In this document: positions 49,463 to 58,261 of the stretch, piece after piece
How positions within the stretch are numbered: the stretch's first letter is position 1
Layout: every line of letters begins with the position of its first letter
Assembly: GCA_016785955.1 (NCBI GenBank)
Contig: JAEUWH010000032.1
Span: 1-64,000, forward strand
Source of the DNA: Pseudobdellovibrionaceae bacterium
GTDB taxonomy: Bacteria; Bdellovibrionota; Bdellovibrionia; Bdellovibrionales; Bdellovibrionaceae
Direction of reading: 5' to 3'
Length of the DNA: 64,000 nt
Notes under the pieces: generated by a model
Databases searched by the model: none
The model's input: the letters and a program-made list of their open reading frames with translations, nothing else
What the model was told of the DNA's origin: nothing
Position numbers and translations under genes: made by a program

Positions 49463-52400
49463 CTATCCCCAAAAATATTGATCTGGTTCCAAGGCCAGTG
49501 GGGTGTTGTGCAAAGTGTCGGTTTGCCATAAGGGGGCCACCGAGCTGACGATCACGCTGACGGTGTTTCCTTCGCGTTCCATCGTGCCGGTGACGATAAT
49601 GAAACAGTGGTTTAAAAACACGTCATTGTATTTTTCAAAAGTATCTGGGAATAAGACAAGATCAATGAATCCGTATTCGTCTTCCAATGTCGAAAAACAC
49701 GTTCCGTTGGCGGTCGGTGGTTTCTGACGGATCAACACCAGTCCGGCTGTTTTTATCAAGGACCCACTTCTAAGTTCACGAATTTTTTGCGAAGTCATTT
49801 TGGGAATGATCGACATCGTTTTGCGCAGCTCGCTCATAGGGTGTCCCTGTAAGGACAACGAAAATGCGCCATAGTCATTTTGAATTTTCTCGAAGCCATC
49901 GGTTTTACTAAATGGATGAGACTCTGCTGGCGACAGTTCTGTTTTTTCCAGGTACGTCGTGTGGGAAAAAAAACTTAACTGCGTGCTAGGTGGCTCATTC
50001 AGCAAATGCTCGTAGGACAGGATGGCCCATAAGGCATCACGTGCCTCCCAATTAAAATCCTCGAACCGATTGGCCAAGGCCAGGCGCTCGGTGATATCGG
50101 CACGTAAAGGGGAGCGCTTCATAAAGTCTGTAAGACTTAGGAAGGGGTGTTCATTCCGCTGCGCGATCAGTTCGCGGGCCTGCTGATGACTGAGTCCCTT
50201 CACGGCGCGGAACCCGATGCGAATGGTGTTATCGCCTTCAATCGTGCAATCCCATTCGGATGTGTTTAAGGACAGGGGAAGTACACGAACGCCATGTCGA
50301 ATGGCATCGTAAATGATTGTATCATTGCGATAAAATCCCATGGGTTGACTGTTCACCAGCGAGCACGCGAATTCAGCAGGGTGGTGGCATTTAAGATAGC
50401 ATGATGCATAGGCCAGCAAGGCGAACGAGGCGGCATGACTTTCGGGAAAGCCATAGTGACTGAAGCCTTGAATTTGCTCAAACATTTGGGCCGCGAATTC
50501 GGGAGTCATGCCGCCGTGGATAAGTCCACGCCGTAAGCGTTCTCCCATCTCGCCGATCGGACGACTGGTGCGCCATGCATTGATGGACTTTCTTAAAAGG
50601 TCCGATTCTCCGGGGGTAAATCCCGCCAGGTCGATGGCTAATTTCATCACCTGTTCTTGAAACAAAGGCACGCCCATCGTTTTGCCCAGAATCTCTTCCA
50701 CTTTCTTGTTGGGGTAGGCGACGCGTTCCAGTCCATTGCGTCGCTTTAAATAAGGGTGAACCATATTGCCGACGATGGGCCCTGGGCGTACGATCGCGAC
50801 TTGAACCACCAGATCATAAAAATTTTTCGGTTTTAATCGTCCCAGCATCGACATCTGCGCGCGCGATTCAACCTGAAATGTTCCGACCGTATCACATTGT
50901 TGAATCATGGCATAGGTGGCCGCATCGTCGGCAGGCAGTTCATAGAGTTTCTTTTTGGTTAATTTTAAGGCTTTGCTAAGGCAAGACAGCATACCTAAAG
51001 ATAAAACGTCTACTTTGATCAGACCTAAAATATCCAAATCATATTTGTCCCACTGAATGATCGTACGTCCCTCTCGGCGTGCGGGTTCGATGGGAACGAT
51101 ATCGATGATGGGATCTGCACTCAGGGTAAAGCCGCCACTGTGAATAGAAAGATGACGAGGAAAACCTTGCATTTCACCGGCGATGTACGAGATTTTCTCG
51201 GTCAGGCCTTCTTTGTGGGGGTGATCATGAATAAGTTCATCGAACTGGCGTTCGACTTTTTTCGCGGATAAGGTTCCTACAGGCACCCCAAAGGCTTTGC
51301 ACACATCCCGAAAGGCATTGCGATATTGGTATGTGACTACGGCACTGACCATGCCGGCTCGATGACGTCCATATTTTTCATACATGTACTGGATGATTTC
51401 TTCGCGGCGTTCGTGCTCGAAATCGATATCAATATCGGGCGGCTCGCCCCGTTCTGCACTGATAAAGCGCTCGAACAGTAAATTCATTTGCACCGGATTG
51501 ATGGCCGTGATTCCCAGCACAAAGCAAACCGCAGAGTTTGCAGCAGAACCGCGTCCTTGGCATAAAATATCCAGTTCATGGGCTTTGCGGACAATATCGT
51601 AGATCGTTAAAAAATAATCAGCGTAGTCAAGTTCTTTGATTAATTTTAATTCATGATCCAACTGCATGTGCATTTTTTGGTTCAAGCCTTTGACGACAGA
51701 GTGTTGTGCCACCAGATGTTCTAAATATGTTTGTCCTGTGAAACCGTGGGGAATCCATTCGGAGGGATAGCGGTACTTAAGCTCACGTGGCGAGAACGTG
51801 CATTGCTGGGCGATCCGGTGAGTCTGCGCCAAGGCGTCTGGAAAACGTGTATACAGTTCGTTCATCATGTGGGGGGATTTGATATAGCGCTCACCATTAC
51901 CACGAATTTTAAAACCAATTTCGGTGAGGGGTTGCCCCTCACGAATAGAAATCAACACATCTTGTACGAGCTTGCGTTTTTTCACATGGTATTCAACATC
52001 ATTCGTTGCGACCAGTTCCAGATTCCAAGAGGCTTTAAGCGCCAGCAGATGTTGAATGCGGGTTTCATCATGTCCATCTTGATAAAACGTCAAAGGCAGG
52101 TAGATGTCGCTTTGAAATTGATTTTTCAGCGGGGCCCACAAAATCGGATGCTGGCTTTCCAAGCGAGGAATCAAAATAAAGGATGAAGCCAAAGCACCGC
52201 TGGTTTTTTGTAAAAACGTTTGGATAGAAAGGTGAGTCTGGCCTTTTTGTTGGCCCGTTTTGGCGTGCGTGATGAGTTGGCAAATACAGGCATAGGCCGC
52301 ACGATTTTTGGCCAGAACGGTCAGTGGGGCGTGATCATAAAATGTAAGCTCGGTCCCGCAAATATATTTAAACAAAGGATTCTCTTTGGCGACGCGGTAA

Positions 52401-52549
52401 CCACGAGGCATTCCGTAAACGCCATCCACGTCTGTCAGGGCGATGCCGGCCAGGTTTAATTCCAAGGCTTGTTGGACTAATTCATAAGGATGTGAAGCGC
52501 CTGTTAAAAAACTAAAATTTGTTTTAGCGCGGAGTTCGATGTAACTCAT
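49463..52549 (-). CDS. dnaE2: Error-prone DNA polymerase III alpha subunit
   Basis: The 1028-residue C-family polymerase has an N-terminal PHP domain (YIELRAKTNFSFLTGASHPY and LELNLAGIALTDVDGVYGMP). Catalytic palm motifs are read in GRGSAANSAVCFVLGITAIN and EPPDIDIDFEHERREEIIQY. The length and the operon with imuA and imuB identify it as DnaE2 rather than replicative DnaE1. It carries out mutagenic translesion synthesis in the ImuAB-DnaE2 mutasome during SOS. Its start overlaps the imuB stop by four bases. Confidence 0.95.
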   Translation of the reverse strand: MSYIELRAKTNFSFLTGASHPYELVQQALELNLAGIALTDVDGVYGMPRGYRVAKENPLFKYICGTELTFYDHAPLTVLAKNRAAYACICQLITHAKTGQQKGQTHLSIQTFLQKTSGALASSFILIPRLESQHPILWAPLKNQFQSDIYLPLTFYQDGHDETRIQHLLALKASWNLELVATNDVEYHVKKRKLVQDVLISIREGQPLTEIGFKIRGNGERYIKSPHMMNELYTRFPDALAQTHRIAQQCTFSPRELKYRYPSEWIPHGFTGQTYLEHLVAQHSVVKGLNQKMHMQLDHELKLIKELDYADYFLTIYDIVRKAHELDILCQGRGSAANSAVCFVLGITAINPVQMNLLFERFISAERGEPPDIDIDFEHERREEIIQYMYEKYGRHRAGMVSAVVTYQYRNAFRDVCKAFGVPVGTLSAKKVERQFDELIHDHPHKEGLTEKISYIAGEMQGFPRHLSIHSGGFTLSADPIIDIVPIEPARREGRTIIQWDKYDLDILGLIKVDVLSLGMLSCLSKALKLTKKKLYELPADDAATYAMIQQCDTVGTFQVESRAQMSMLGRLKPKNFYDLVVQVAIVRPGPIVGNMVHPYLKRRNGLERVAYPNKKVEEILGKTMGVPLFQEQVMKLAIDLAGFTPGESDLLRKSINAWRTSRPIGEMGERLRRGLIHGGMTPEFAAQMFEQIQGFSHYGFPESHAASFALLAYASCYLKCHHPAEFACSLVNSQPMGFYRNDTIIYDAIRHGVRVLPLSLNTSEWDCTIEGDNTIRIGFRAVKGLSHQQARELIAQRNEHPFLSLTDFMKRSPLRADITERLALANRFEDFNWEARDALWAILSYEHLLNEPPSTQLSFFSHTTYLEKTELSPAESHPFSKTDGFEKIQNDYGAFSLSLQGHPMSELRKTMSIIPKMTSQKIRELRSGSLIKTAGLVLIRQKPPTANGTCFSTLEDEYGFIDLVLFPDTFEKYNDVFLNHCFIIVTGTMEREGNTVSVIVSSVAPLWQTDTLHNTPLALEPDQYFWG

Positions 52550-53832
52550 TCGAAAACTCCGTGCAGATAGTAAACGTCTCGATTTTTAAAAACCCAAAAT
52601 TGATCACCATTGTGCGTGATGAGTTTTGTATAAATACGTTCACCGCCTGCAATCTCCCACCAATTAGAAAGTAAAACCTCTGGGTGTCGCCATTCACGAA
52701 TTTCGTAAGTTTTGCGGTTGTAGGAAAAGTGACAGGATTGAATCGAAATCGGGAGAGGTTTTTTGAATAGGCGTAGGGGACGTTCCGGGACCGCGGTGGA
52801 TTGGATATCAGGATGACATTTGTCAGTCGCGCGGAGCCAATTTTTTTCTGGTAGATAGCTTTCTTTGAGGTGGGCGAAAAATACGGATTCAGGTCCCAGT
52901 TTGGTGGCCAGTCGTGAAACGAGATGAAAAAAAGATTCGGAAGTTTCTTCTTTCTTCTGATCAAAAATATCTTTCTGGCTGGTCATGTAAGGACCGTCTT
53001 CGGTGACCACTAAGGACAGTTGGACGATGGCATGTTCTAAGGGTTTTTTCTGTACGGAGGCGTCCAGTTTTTCTTTCGTGATCTGAAAGATGGTTTTGAG
53101 CGAAACAAATGGTAACGGAATCGCGATGTGGACTTCATAGGATTGCGGTGTTTTTTGAGTCGCATATTCTTGTTGCAAGATAATTTTAAACTGTCGCATA
53201 CGACGACCTTTGCCGCGCAGACGTAAAAATATTTTTTCCAGTAAGGGGCGTAATATAAAGTACACGGGTTCTAGGTCTCGTGGCGGATAGGTTAAATCAA
53301 ATTCGTGATCTTCCTGCACGATTTGCCGAGGCTCAAAGATATTCCAGATCAGGGGATGTTCACCCTGCAACCGCTGATGAGCCAACAAAAGAGAGGGGCC
53401 AAAGCGCAACGTGATTTCACCAGCGGGGATGTCGAGAAAATCCTTAATCGTATAGATCCGCAGTGATCGGAGCACGTGAATGGCTTTTGAAATTAAAGGC
53501 GTGTGTTCGGGATACTGGCCTAAGGGGTCGCAATAGCAAGGCAGACAATCGATCGGTAAAAATTTTTTTTCCGCCACGGGATGTAGGGTCATCGCTAATG
53601 CTGTCGGGATATCTTCGGCCATGCCTATCCGCGCCGTCAAGCCAATGCGATTCAGCGTCACCTGAACTCGCTTTAAAAATGTGGCTGCCGAATACAGGTG
53701 CTGGCATTTCGAAATTTCTAAAAAGACAGCTTCGTTATGCCGCAACTGAATTTGCGGGGTGGCTTGATAAAAAATTTCAGCCAAGCTGCGGGCGTCCCCA
53801 TGCTTGGGTAAACAAATACAGACAACCTTCAC
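52546..53832 (-). CDS. imuB: ImuB-type Y-family polymerase-like protein
   Basis: The protein of 428 residues is related to Y-family DNA polymerases but belongs to the ImuB branch, whose members usually lack the catalytic acidic residues and act as mutasome hubs. Blocks include EAVFLEISKCQHLYS, GMAEDIPTALAMTLHP, and the helix-hairpin-helix-like region RIYTIKDFLDIPAGEITLRF. I place the start at the GTG at 53832, overlapping the imuA stop as GTGA. A longer frame to 53868 would overlap imuA much further. The 3' end overlaps dnaE2. Confidence 0.88.
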   Translation of the reverse strand: MKVVCICLPKHGDARSLAEIFYQATPQIQLRHNEAVFLEISKCQHLYSAATFLKRVQVTLNRIGLTARIGMAEDIPTALAMTLHPVAEKKFLPIDCLPCYCDPLGQYPEHTPLISKAIHVLRSLRIYTIKDFLDIPAGEITLRFGPSLLLAHQRLQGEHPLIWNIFEPRQIVQEDHEFDLTYPPRDLEPVYFILRPLLEKIFLRLRGKGRRMRQFKIILQQEYATQKTPQSYEVHIAIPLPFVSLKTIFQITKEKLDASVQKKPLEHAIVQLSLVVTEDGPYMTSQKDIFDQKKEETSESFFHLVSRLATKLGPESVFFAHLKESYLPEKNWLRATDKCHPDIQSTAVPERPLRLFKKPLPISIQSCHFSYNRKTYEIREWRHPEVLLSNWWEIAGGERIYTKLITHNGDQFWVFKNRDVYYLHGVFE

Positions 53833-54365
53833 CCCAGCCCCCGCATACGCCGAGTTTCGATATCCCATTGCGTATCAGATTTACGGACATGCAATTGCAG
53901 GTGAGGCACCCAGCTGGTGCTGGGTGACGGGGACAATAGAAAAAAATGATTTAATGTTTTTTCGGAGAGCAACTGAAAACGGCGAAAATCTTTTTCGTTG
54001 AATCCAGAGTTTTCAGCGACCACGACTTGAAAGCAGCCGGAGCTTAAAACTTGGTTCAGGCTCCAGAGAATGTCTTTTTTTCCTTCAATAAATAATATGG
54101 ATTCGACACAGACGCCTTTTTGTTTCAAAGCGTAGGGATTAATAGAAATTGTTTCTTCGATCCAGGCGACACTCAGCTGGGGATTTTCTTTTAAAAACAA
54201 AGCCGCAAATTCGGTTCGTTGGGAACCCGACAGCTCTACAAATGAGCCGAGAAAAAAACCTGCGGGATATAATGAAAACGGCTGGCGAGGTCGCGGCGTC
54301 TGCGAGGTGGCCCCAATAAGCAGTCGAAGTTCAGCCAGAGACGGTTTGACTAATGAAACAGACAT
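53829..54365 (-). CDS. imuA: ImuA-type RecA-like protein
   Basis: The 178-residue protein is a short RecA/SulA-like ImuA. It carries a Walker-A-like remnant (YPAGFFLGSFVELSGSQRTE) and a conserved core (LFLKENPQLSVAWIEETISI and QVLSSGCFQVVVAENSGF). ImuA binds ImuB and RecA in the translesion mutasome. It is the second gene of the lexA operon, 12 bases after lexA, and overlaps imuB by four bases as GTGA. Confidence 0.82.
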   Translation of the reverse strand: MSVSLVKPSLAELRLLIGATSQTPRPRQPFSLYPAGFFLGSFVELSGSQRTEFAALFLKENPQLSVAWIEETISINPYALKQKGVCVESILFIEGKKDILWSLNQVLSSGCFQVVVAENSGFNEKDFRRFQLLSEKTLNHFFLLSPSPSTSWVPHLQLHVRKSDTQWDIETRRMRGLG

Positions 54366-54377
54366 ACAATGCTCGCC

Positions 54378-54971
54378 TCATGGTTTACGTATTAATCCAC
54401 AGTACACGCCGGCAATTCGTAAATGCCTGGTGTCTTCAATCACAATGGGTTTGTATTTTTCATTCGCAGAATGAAGTTCGACATGAGATCTTCTTTTATG
54501 AAGACGCTTGATCGTGGCTCCGTCATCGATTTCGGCCACGACGATATCCCCGTTGTCGGCCGTCGCCTGTTCACGAATAATGACGTAATCGCCATCTTGA
54601 ATGCATTCCCCAACCATAGAATCACCCGAGACGTGTAAAACGAAATAGGGTCCAGGTCCTTTCATCATGTATGAAGGCACTTCTAAATAGTCTCCCGATT
54701 TTTTAAAATCCAGGGGTTGTCCTGCGGCCACTTTACCTAGAATAGGTAGCAGATGTCCCTCAGAGTGTACGGTCACTCCATGCGAAAGATGATTTTCCTT
54801 CGTGATATAGCCTTTGTCGATCAGTGTCTGAATATAATGGTGAACAGTGGATTTCGCTTTGTAGCCCAAGTGAGTGGCAATCACCTCGTACGTAGGGGGT
54901 GTGCCGTGTTTGTCGAAATATTTTTTGATGAAATCGAGAACTTTTTTTTGATTCAACGTTAAATTTTGCAT
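54378..54971 (-). CDS. lexA: SOS-response repressor LexA
   Basis: The protein of 197 residues has an N-terminal winged helix (LTLNQKKVLDFIKKYFDKHG, then ATHLGYKAKSTVHHYIQTLI) and the S24 self-cleaving domain. The cleavage site is Ala83-Gly84 (VAAGQ), the nucleophile Ser118 (GDSMVGE) and the general base Lys155 (ATIKRL). GGGAG precedes the ATG at 54971. It heads the lexA-imuA-imuB-dnaE2 operon, and two GTTC-N7-GTTC boxes upstream are likely its own operators. Confidence 0.96.
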   Translation of the reverse strand: MQNLTLNQKKVLDFIKKYFDKHGTPPTYEVIATHLGYKAKSTVHHYIQTLIDKGYITKENHLSHGVTVHSEGHLLPILGKVAAGQPLDFKKSGDYLEVPSYMMKGPGPYFVLHVSGDSMVGECIQDGDYVIIREQATADNGDIVVAEIDDGATIKRLHKRRSHVELHSANEKYKPIVIEDTRHLRIAGVYCGLIRKP

Positions 54972-55049
54972 AGAACTCCCGAAACATTTTAAAGTACATT
55001 GAAATGCACGTGCCAAAATCAATCGCACTTTTAAAAACGCATTTAATTC

Positions 55050-55102
55050 GAACAAATCTCGAACTTGGTCTTTATCTGAAATGTATCGAACATTTCTCGA
55101 AC
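55050..55102 (-). promoter_or_regulatory. Two GTTC-N7-GTTC LexA boxes
   Basis: On the plus strand GAAC-N7-GAAC occurs at 55050-55064 and 55088-55102. Read toward lexA these are GTTCGAGATTTGTTC and GTTCGAGAAATGTTC, which match the alphaproteobacterial SOS box GTTC-N7-GTTC exactly. They lie 79 and 117 bases upstream of the lexA start and share the first half GTTCGAGA. Confidence 0.75.
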
Positions 55103-55154
55103 TTCAAGCAAAATGTGTGCTGGAGTGCTGCATTTTTTATCTTTTTGAGTGGTC

Positions 55155-55808
55155 TTAAATCTCTTGGCCTAAATCGGTTAAGTATTTCTCCATGACTAAA
55201 GCCCGTCTTTGTCCTTCCTCTTGCGCCGACTTAGTTTTCAAAGTTTTCGCAATTTTAAATAATTTGGTATAGAAGTGATCGATCGTGGACTGGGTGTCGT
55301 CGGCGTCTCGATTTTGACAAAAGGGATCGTGCTCGGCGTACAAAGACCGTTGCATACGTCCAGCCGTGACAAAGCAACGAGCCAGTCCGATGGCCCCTAA
55401 GGCGTCCAAACGGTCAGCATCTTGAACGATTTCGGCCTCTCGCGTTTTAGTTGCGATGTTGGCACTAAAGCTGTGAGCCTCGATGCAATGAGCGATGGCG
55501 GCATGAAATTCTTTTGGATAGTGAATCTGCTCGAGAAACTCGACCGCCCGACGGGCCGAGATCTGCGACGCTTGCGCCCGCAAGGGACTGTCTTTCGGCA
55601 CCACGACGAAATCATGTAACCAAGCTCCGGGAATGACCACATAAGGATTTGCATTTTCTAACCGGCATAAACGTTTGGCCATCGCCACCACACGTTTCAA
55701 ATGAAGAGAATCATGAGCGGGATCGAAAGCCAGCGGCATTTTATTAATCTCGGTTTGAAAAATTTGTTCCCAGTGGTCCATGGTTTTAGTCACATCCTGC
55801 AATTCCAT
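55155..55808 (-). CDS. HD-domain phosphohydrolase
   Basis: The 217-residue protein is of the YedJ/HD family of metal-dependent phosphohydrolases. AHDSLHLKRVVAMAKRL, AWLHDFVVVPKDS (the HD pair) and EIVQDADRLDALGAIGLARC form the metal-binding pattern. Substrate is not known. It precedes lexA on the same strand by 183 bases, but the LexA boxes lie between, so lexA has its own promoter. Confidence 0.88.
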   Translation of the reverse strand: MELQDVTKTMDHWEQIFQTEINKMPLAFDPAHDSLHLKRVVAMAKRLCRLENANPYVVIPGAWLHDFVVVPKDSPLRAQASQISARRAVEFLEQIHYPKEFHAAIAHCIEAHSFSANIATKTREAEIVQDADRLDALGAIGLARCFVTAGRMQRSLYAEHDPFCQNRDADDTQSTIDHFYTKLFKIAKTLKTKSAQEEGQRRALVMEKYLTDLGQEI

Positions 55809-55900
55809 ATTTTTCTCGCTTTAATAAAAATACTTTAAATAAAAAAACGTTTAACTGAAGACTCGCTTTAAACTCTCATCCCGTTAGTTTTAGACTGACT

Positions 55901-57166
55901 TTAAACGCGAATCGAGAGTCCATCTTTCAAGGCCTGTCGCGTGGCGTACAGTGCCGGAATCAATCCCACCAGAATCCCTACCAACAAGGTCGCTGTCATG
56001 TACATCACTTCTGTCGATGTGATCGCCGCACCGACAGAATAAAATCCAAATTTTTCTTCCAGCCAAGACTCCAGAATAAAAAAACCGCCCAGTTCGATCG
56101 CCAGGCCAAGCAAAATTCCAAAGCTGGTGATTAAGCCAGACTCAAACACCAATAGAAACGTGATTTTCGAAGGCGCAGCCCCCACCGCACGCAGGATCGA
56201 CATTTCTCGACGGCGTTCGTTCAAACTGGAAATTAACGAGCTAACCATCGAGGCCAGTCCCACGACCATCACCATCAAAGAAATAATTTTAAGGACACGC
56301 TCGATTTGGCTTAGGCCCCGCCATAAATCTGACAGCGTCGCCCCGGGGATAATGGCCATCAGTGGTTCGTCGGTATAGTTATTTATTTCTCGTTGCAATT
56401 GTAATGTTTCAATTCGCGTTTGGGTCCGCAGAAAAAAAGCCGTGATCTGTTGAATCGGCAATTTATCTGTAGTGATTTGAGCTTGTGGAATCATTTTATC
56501 TTTGGTTGGGGCGGCGCCGGTTTGCCAATCGATGTGAATCGCTTCCATACCGTACAAGGAAATATACAGGCTTTGATCAATCGCGGTCCCGGTGGGTTTT
56601 AATACTCCCGTGATACGAAAGGGTTTATCATCATGCATTTGGATCGCTTCACCACGGGTTACTCCATGCGCGACAACGACGGGGTCACCTACTTTGTAAC
56701 CAAGTTTTTCTTTTACCTCGGAGCCAATCACGACATCCCACAAACCCAAAGCGGGAGAACCGGTTTCAAATTCAATTTTTTTATCGCCACGAAAATGGTA
56801 ATGCTGATAAAAATTTTCGTCCGTGGCGACAACTCGGAATCCCTTGTGTCCATCACCCAAGGAATAGGGAATCGTCCAAGCCACCGCCGGGTGTTTTTTC
56901 AGTTCTTGATAGGACTGCCACGAAATATTATTCGAAGCATTGCCCATGTTGAACACGGTGTACAATATCAAATTCAGTGGTCCTGTTCGAGCCCCCACCA
57001 GCAGATCGACTTGGCTGACTGATTGTGTGAACCCCTCTTGCGCTGAACGTTGCGTGCGCTCCACAGCTAATAACAACGACAGACTTAATGCGATTGAAGC
57101 GATCGTTAAAAGAGCTGTTAATTTTCTGTTCCACAAAGATTTGAACGCCAACGTAAAAAATATCAT
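55901..57166 (-). CDS. ABC transporter permease (FtsX/MacB/LolE-like)
   Basis: The 421-residue protein has an N-terminal membrane helix (LTALLTIASIALSLSLLLAV), a large periplasmic region, and three C-terminal helices in an FtsX-like domain, recognised by ISSLNERRREMSILRAVGAA and the following TFLLVFESGLITSFGIL. The plan is that of MacB-like or LolCE-like exporters that move lipoproteins, peptides or drugs out of the inner membrane. It overlaps the ATPase gene by four bases and forms a pair with it. Confidence 0.85.
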   Translation of the reverse strand: MIFFTLAFKSLWNRKLTALLTIASIALSLSLLLAVERTQRSAQEGFTQSVSQVDLLVGARTGPLNLILYTVFNMGNASNNISWQSYQELKKHPAVAWTIPYSLGDGHKGFRVVATDENFYQHYHFRGDKKIEFETGSPALGLWDVVIGSEVKEKLGYKVGDPVVVAHGVTRGEAIQMHDDKPFRITGVLKPTGTAIDQSLYISLYGMEAIHIDWQTGAAPTKDKMIPQAQITTDKLPIQQITAFFLRTQTRIETLQLQREINNYTDEPLMAIIPGATLSDLWRGLSQIERVLKIISLMVMVVGLASMVSSLISSLNERRREMSILRAVGAAPSKITFLLVFESGLITSFGILLGLAIELGGFFILESWLEEKFGFYSVGAAITSTEVMYMTATLLVGILVGLIPALYATRQALKDGLSIRV

Positions 57167-57963
57167 CGAGTGCCTCGGGACGTAGAATTAGAATCAGAGC
57201 CAGAATCAGAATTGGAATCGGTCAGATTCGAGGTCGAAGCTGAAGTCGAAACGGACGGCGAACCTGAGATTGAAGCCGCTGAAACGGGGGCTGCGGGGGC
57301 CACAAAACGGTTTAATTCCGACAATGCCACGACACGGTCAAACATATTTTGTAATGATCGATCATGGCTAACAAACATAAGAGTAATGGAATGTTCTCGG
57401 CATAAATCAAAAAGAAGTTTTAGGAACTTCTCGCGATGATCAAAATCCAAAGCCGATGTGGGTTCGTCCGCCAAAATTAATTTTGGTTGTCCCAGCAGGG
57501 CGCGGGCGGCCGCGACCCGCTGTTGTTGCCCAACCGACAGCTCGGTGGTTTTCTGGTGAAGCAGGTCTTTGATGCCTAGATGCTCTACGATATGATCCAG
57601 GTTGGAAATAAATTTATTTTTTTCAGAACTCAGTTTACATGGCAGCGTGATGTTTTCATAAACACTCAAGTACGGAATCAAATTAAAGCTCTGAAAAATG
57701 TAACCAATTTTATCGGCGCGATAGGCATCCCGTGCCGACGAGGAAAGCCGGGCGATATCGGTCCCATCAATTTCTAATTGACCCGAACTGGGAAGCAGAA
57801 CGCCAGCTAGGATTTCTAAGAACGTCGTCTTGCCGCTGCCACTGGGGCCAAAAAGAAAAATCTTTTCGCCTTTTTTAACAGTGAACTGATCGATTTCCAG
57901 ACGACCACGGTCGGTATTGGGGTATTTGAATTTAAGTTGTGAAACAGATAATAATGATTCCAT
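57163..57963 (-). CDS. ABC transporter ATP-binding protein (LolD/MacB-like) with Ser-rich tail
   Basis: The protein of about 266 residues has Walker A FGPSGSGKTTFLEILAG, the Q-loop IFQSFNLIPYLSVYENI, the signature LSVGQQQRVAAARAL, Walker B LILADEPTSALD and the H-loop FVSHDR, all typical of LolD/MacB ATPases. It ends in an unusual Ser/Asp-rich tail (SGSPSVSTSASTSNL, then repeated DSNS/SGSD), which most relatives lack. The ATG at 57963 begins the conserved domain; the longer frame is unlikely. Confidence 0.88.
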   Translation of the reverse strand: MESLLSVSQLKFKYPNTDRGRLEIDQFTVKKGEKIFLFGPSGSGKTTFLEILAGVLLPSSGQLEIDGTDIARLSSSARDAYRADKIGYIFQSFNLIPYLSVYENITLPCKLSSEKNKFISNLDHIVEHLGIKDLLHQKTTELSVGQQQRVAAARALLGQPKLILADEPTSALDFDHREKFLKLLFDLCREHSITLMFVSHDRSLQNMFDRVVALSELNRFVAPAAPVSAASISGSPSVSTSASTSNLTDSNSDSGSDSNSTSRGTR

Positions 57964-58261
57964 GTGTGCTGGGTATTCTATTAAGGTAGTGTAAAAGATC
58001 AAGGAAAGGGAATTGTTACTCGGGGTCCCATAGTGCCTCAAAATAAGACAAATTGAAAATTGATTCATTTAAAGCGTTATTTTTCCAAAGAAATTCCAAA
58101 AAGTTCCAAAGAAAATTCAGAGAAACTCCGAAGAAATAAAGAACGTTACTAAAAATACACCCAGCGAGATCACTGAACAAGACCATGGAAAAAAAATCAC
58201 TGTCAGCGCCGGACTCGAAGTTGAAAAATTAATTAATTCCATCGCCGTTCTTTCGTGGGGG

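Noticed and set aside
55004-55195. Plus-strand frame of 63 codons upstream of lexA
   Set aside because: It spans the two LexA boxes and the end of the HD gene on the other strand and has no support as a gene.
57170-57439. Plus-strand Glu-rich frame of 89 codons
   Set aside because: It is antisense to the Ser-rich tail of the ABC ATPase and results from the low-complexity codons there.
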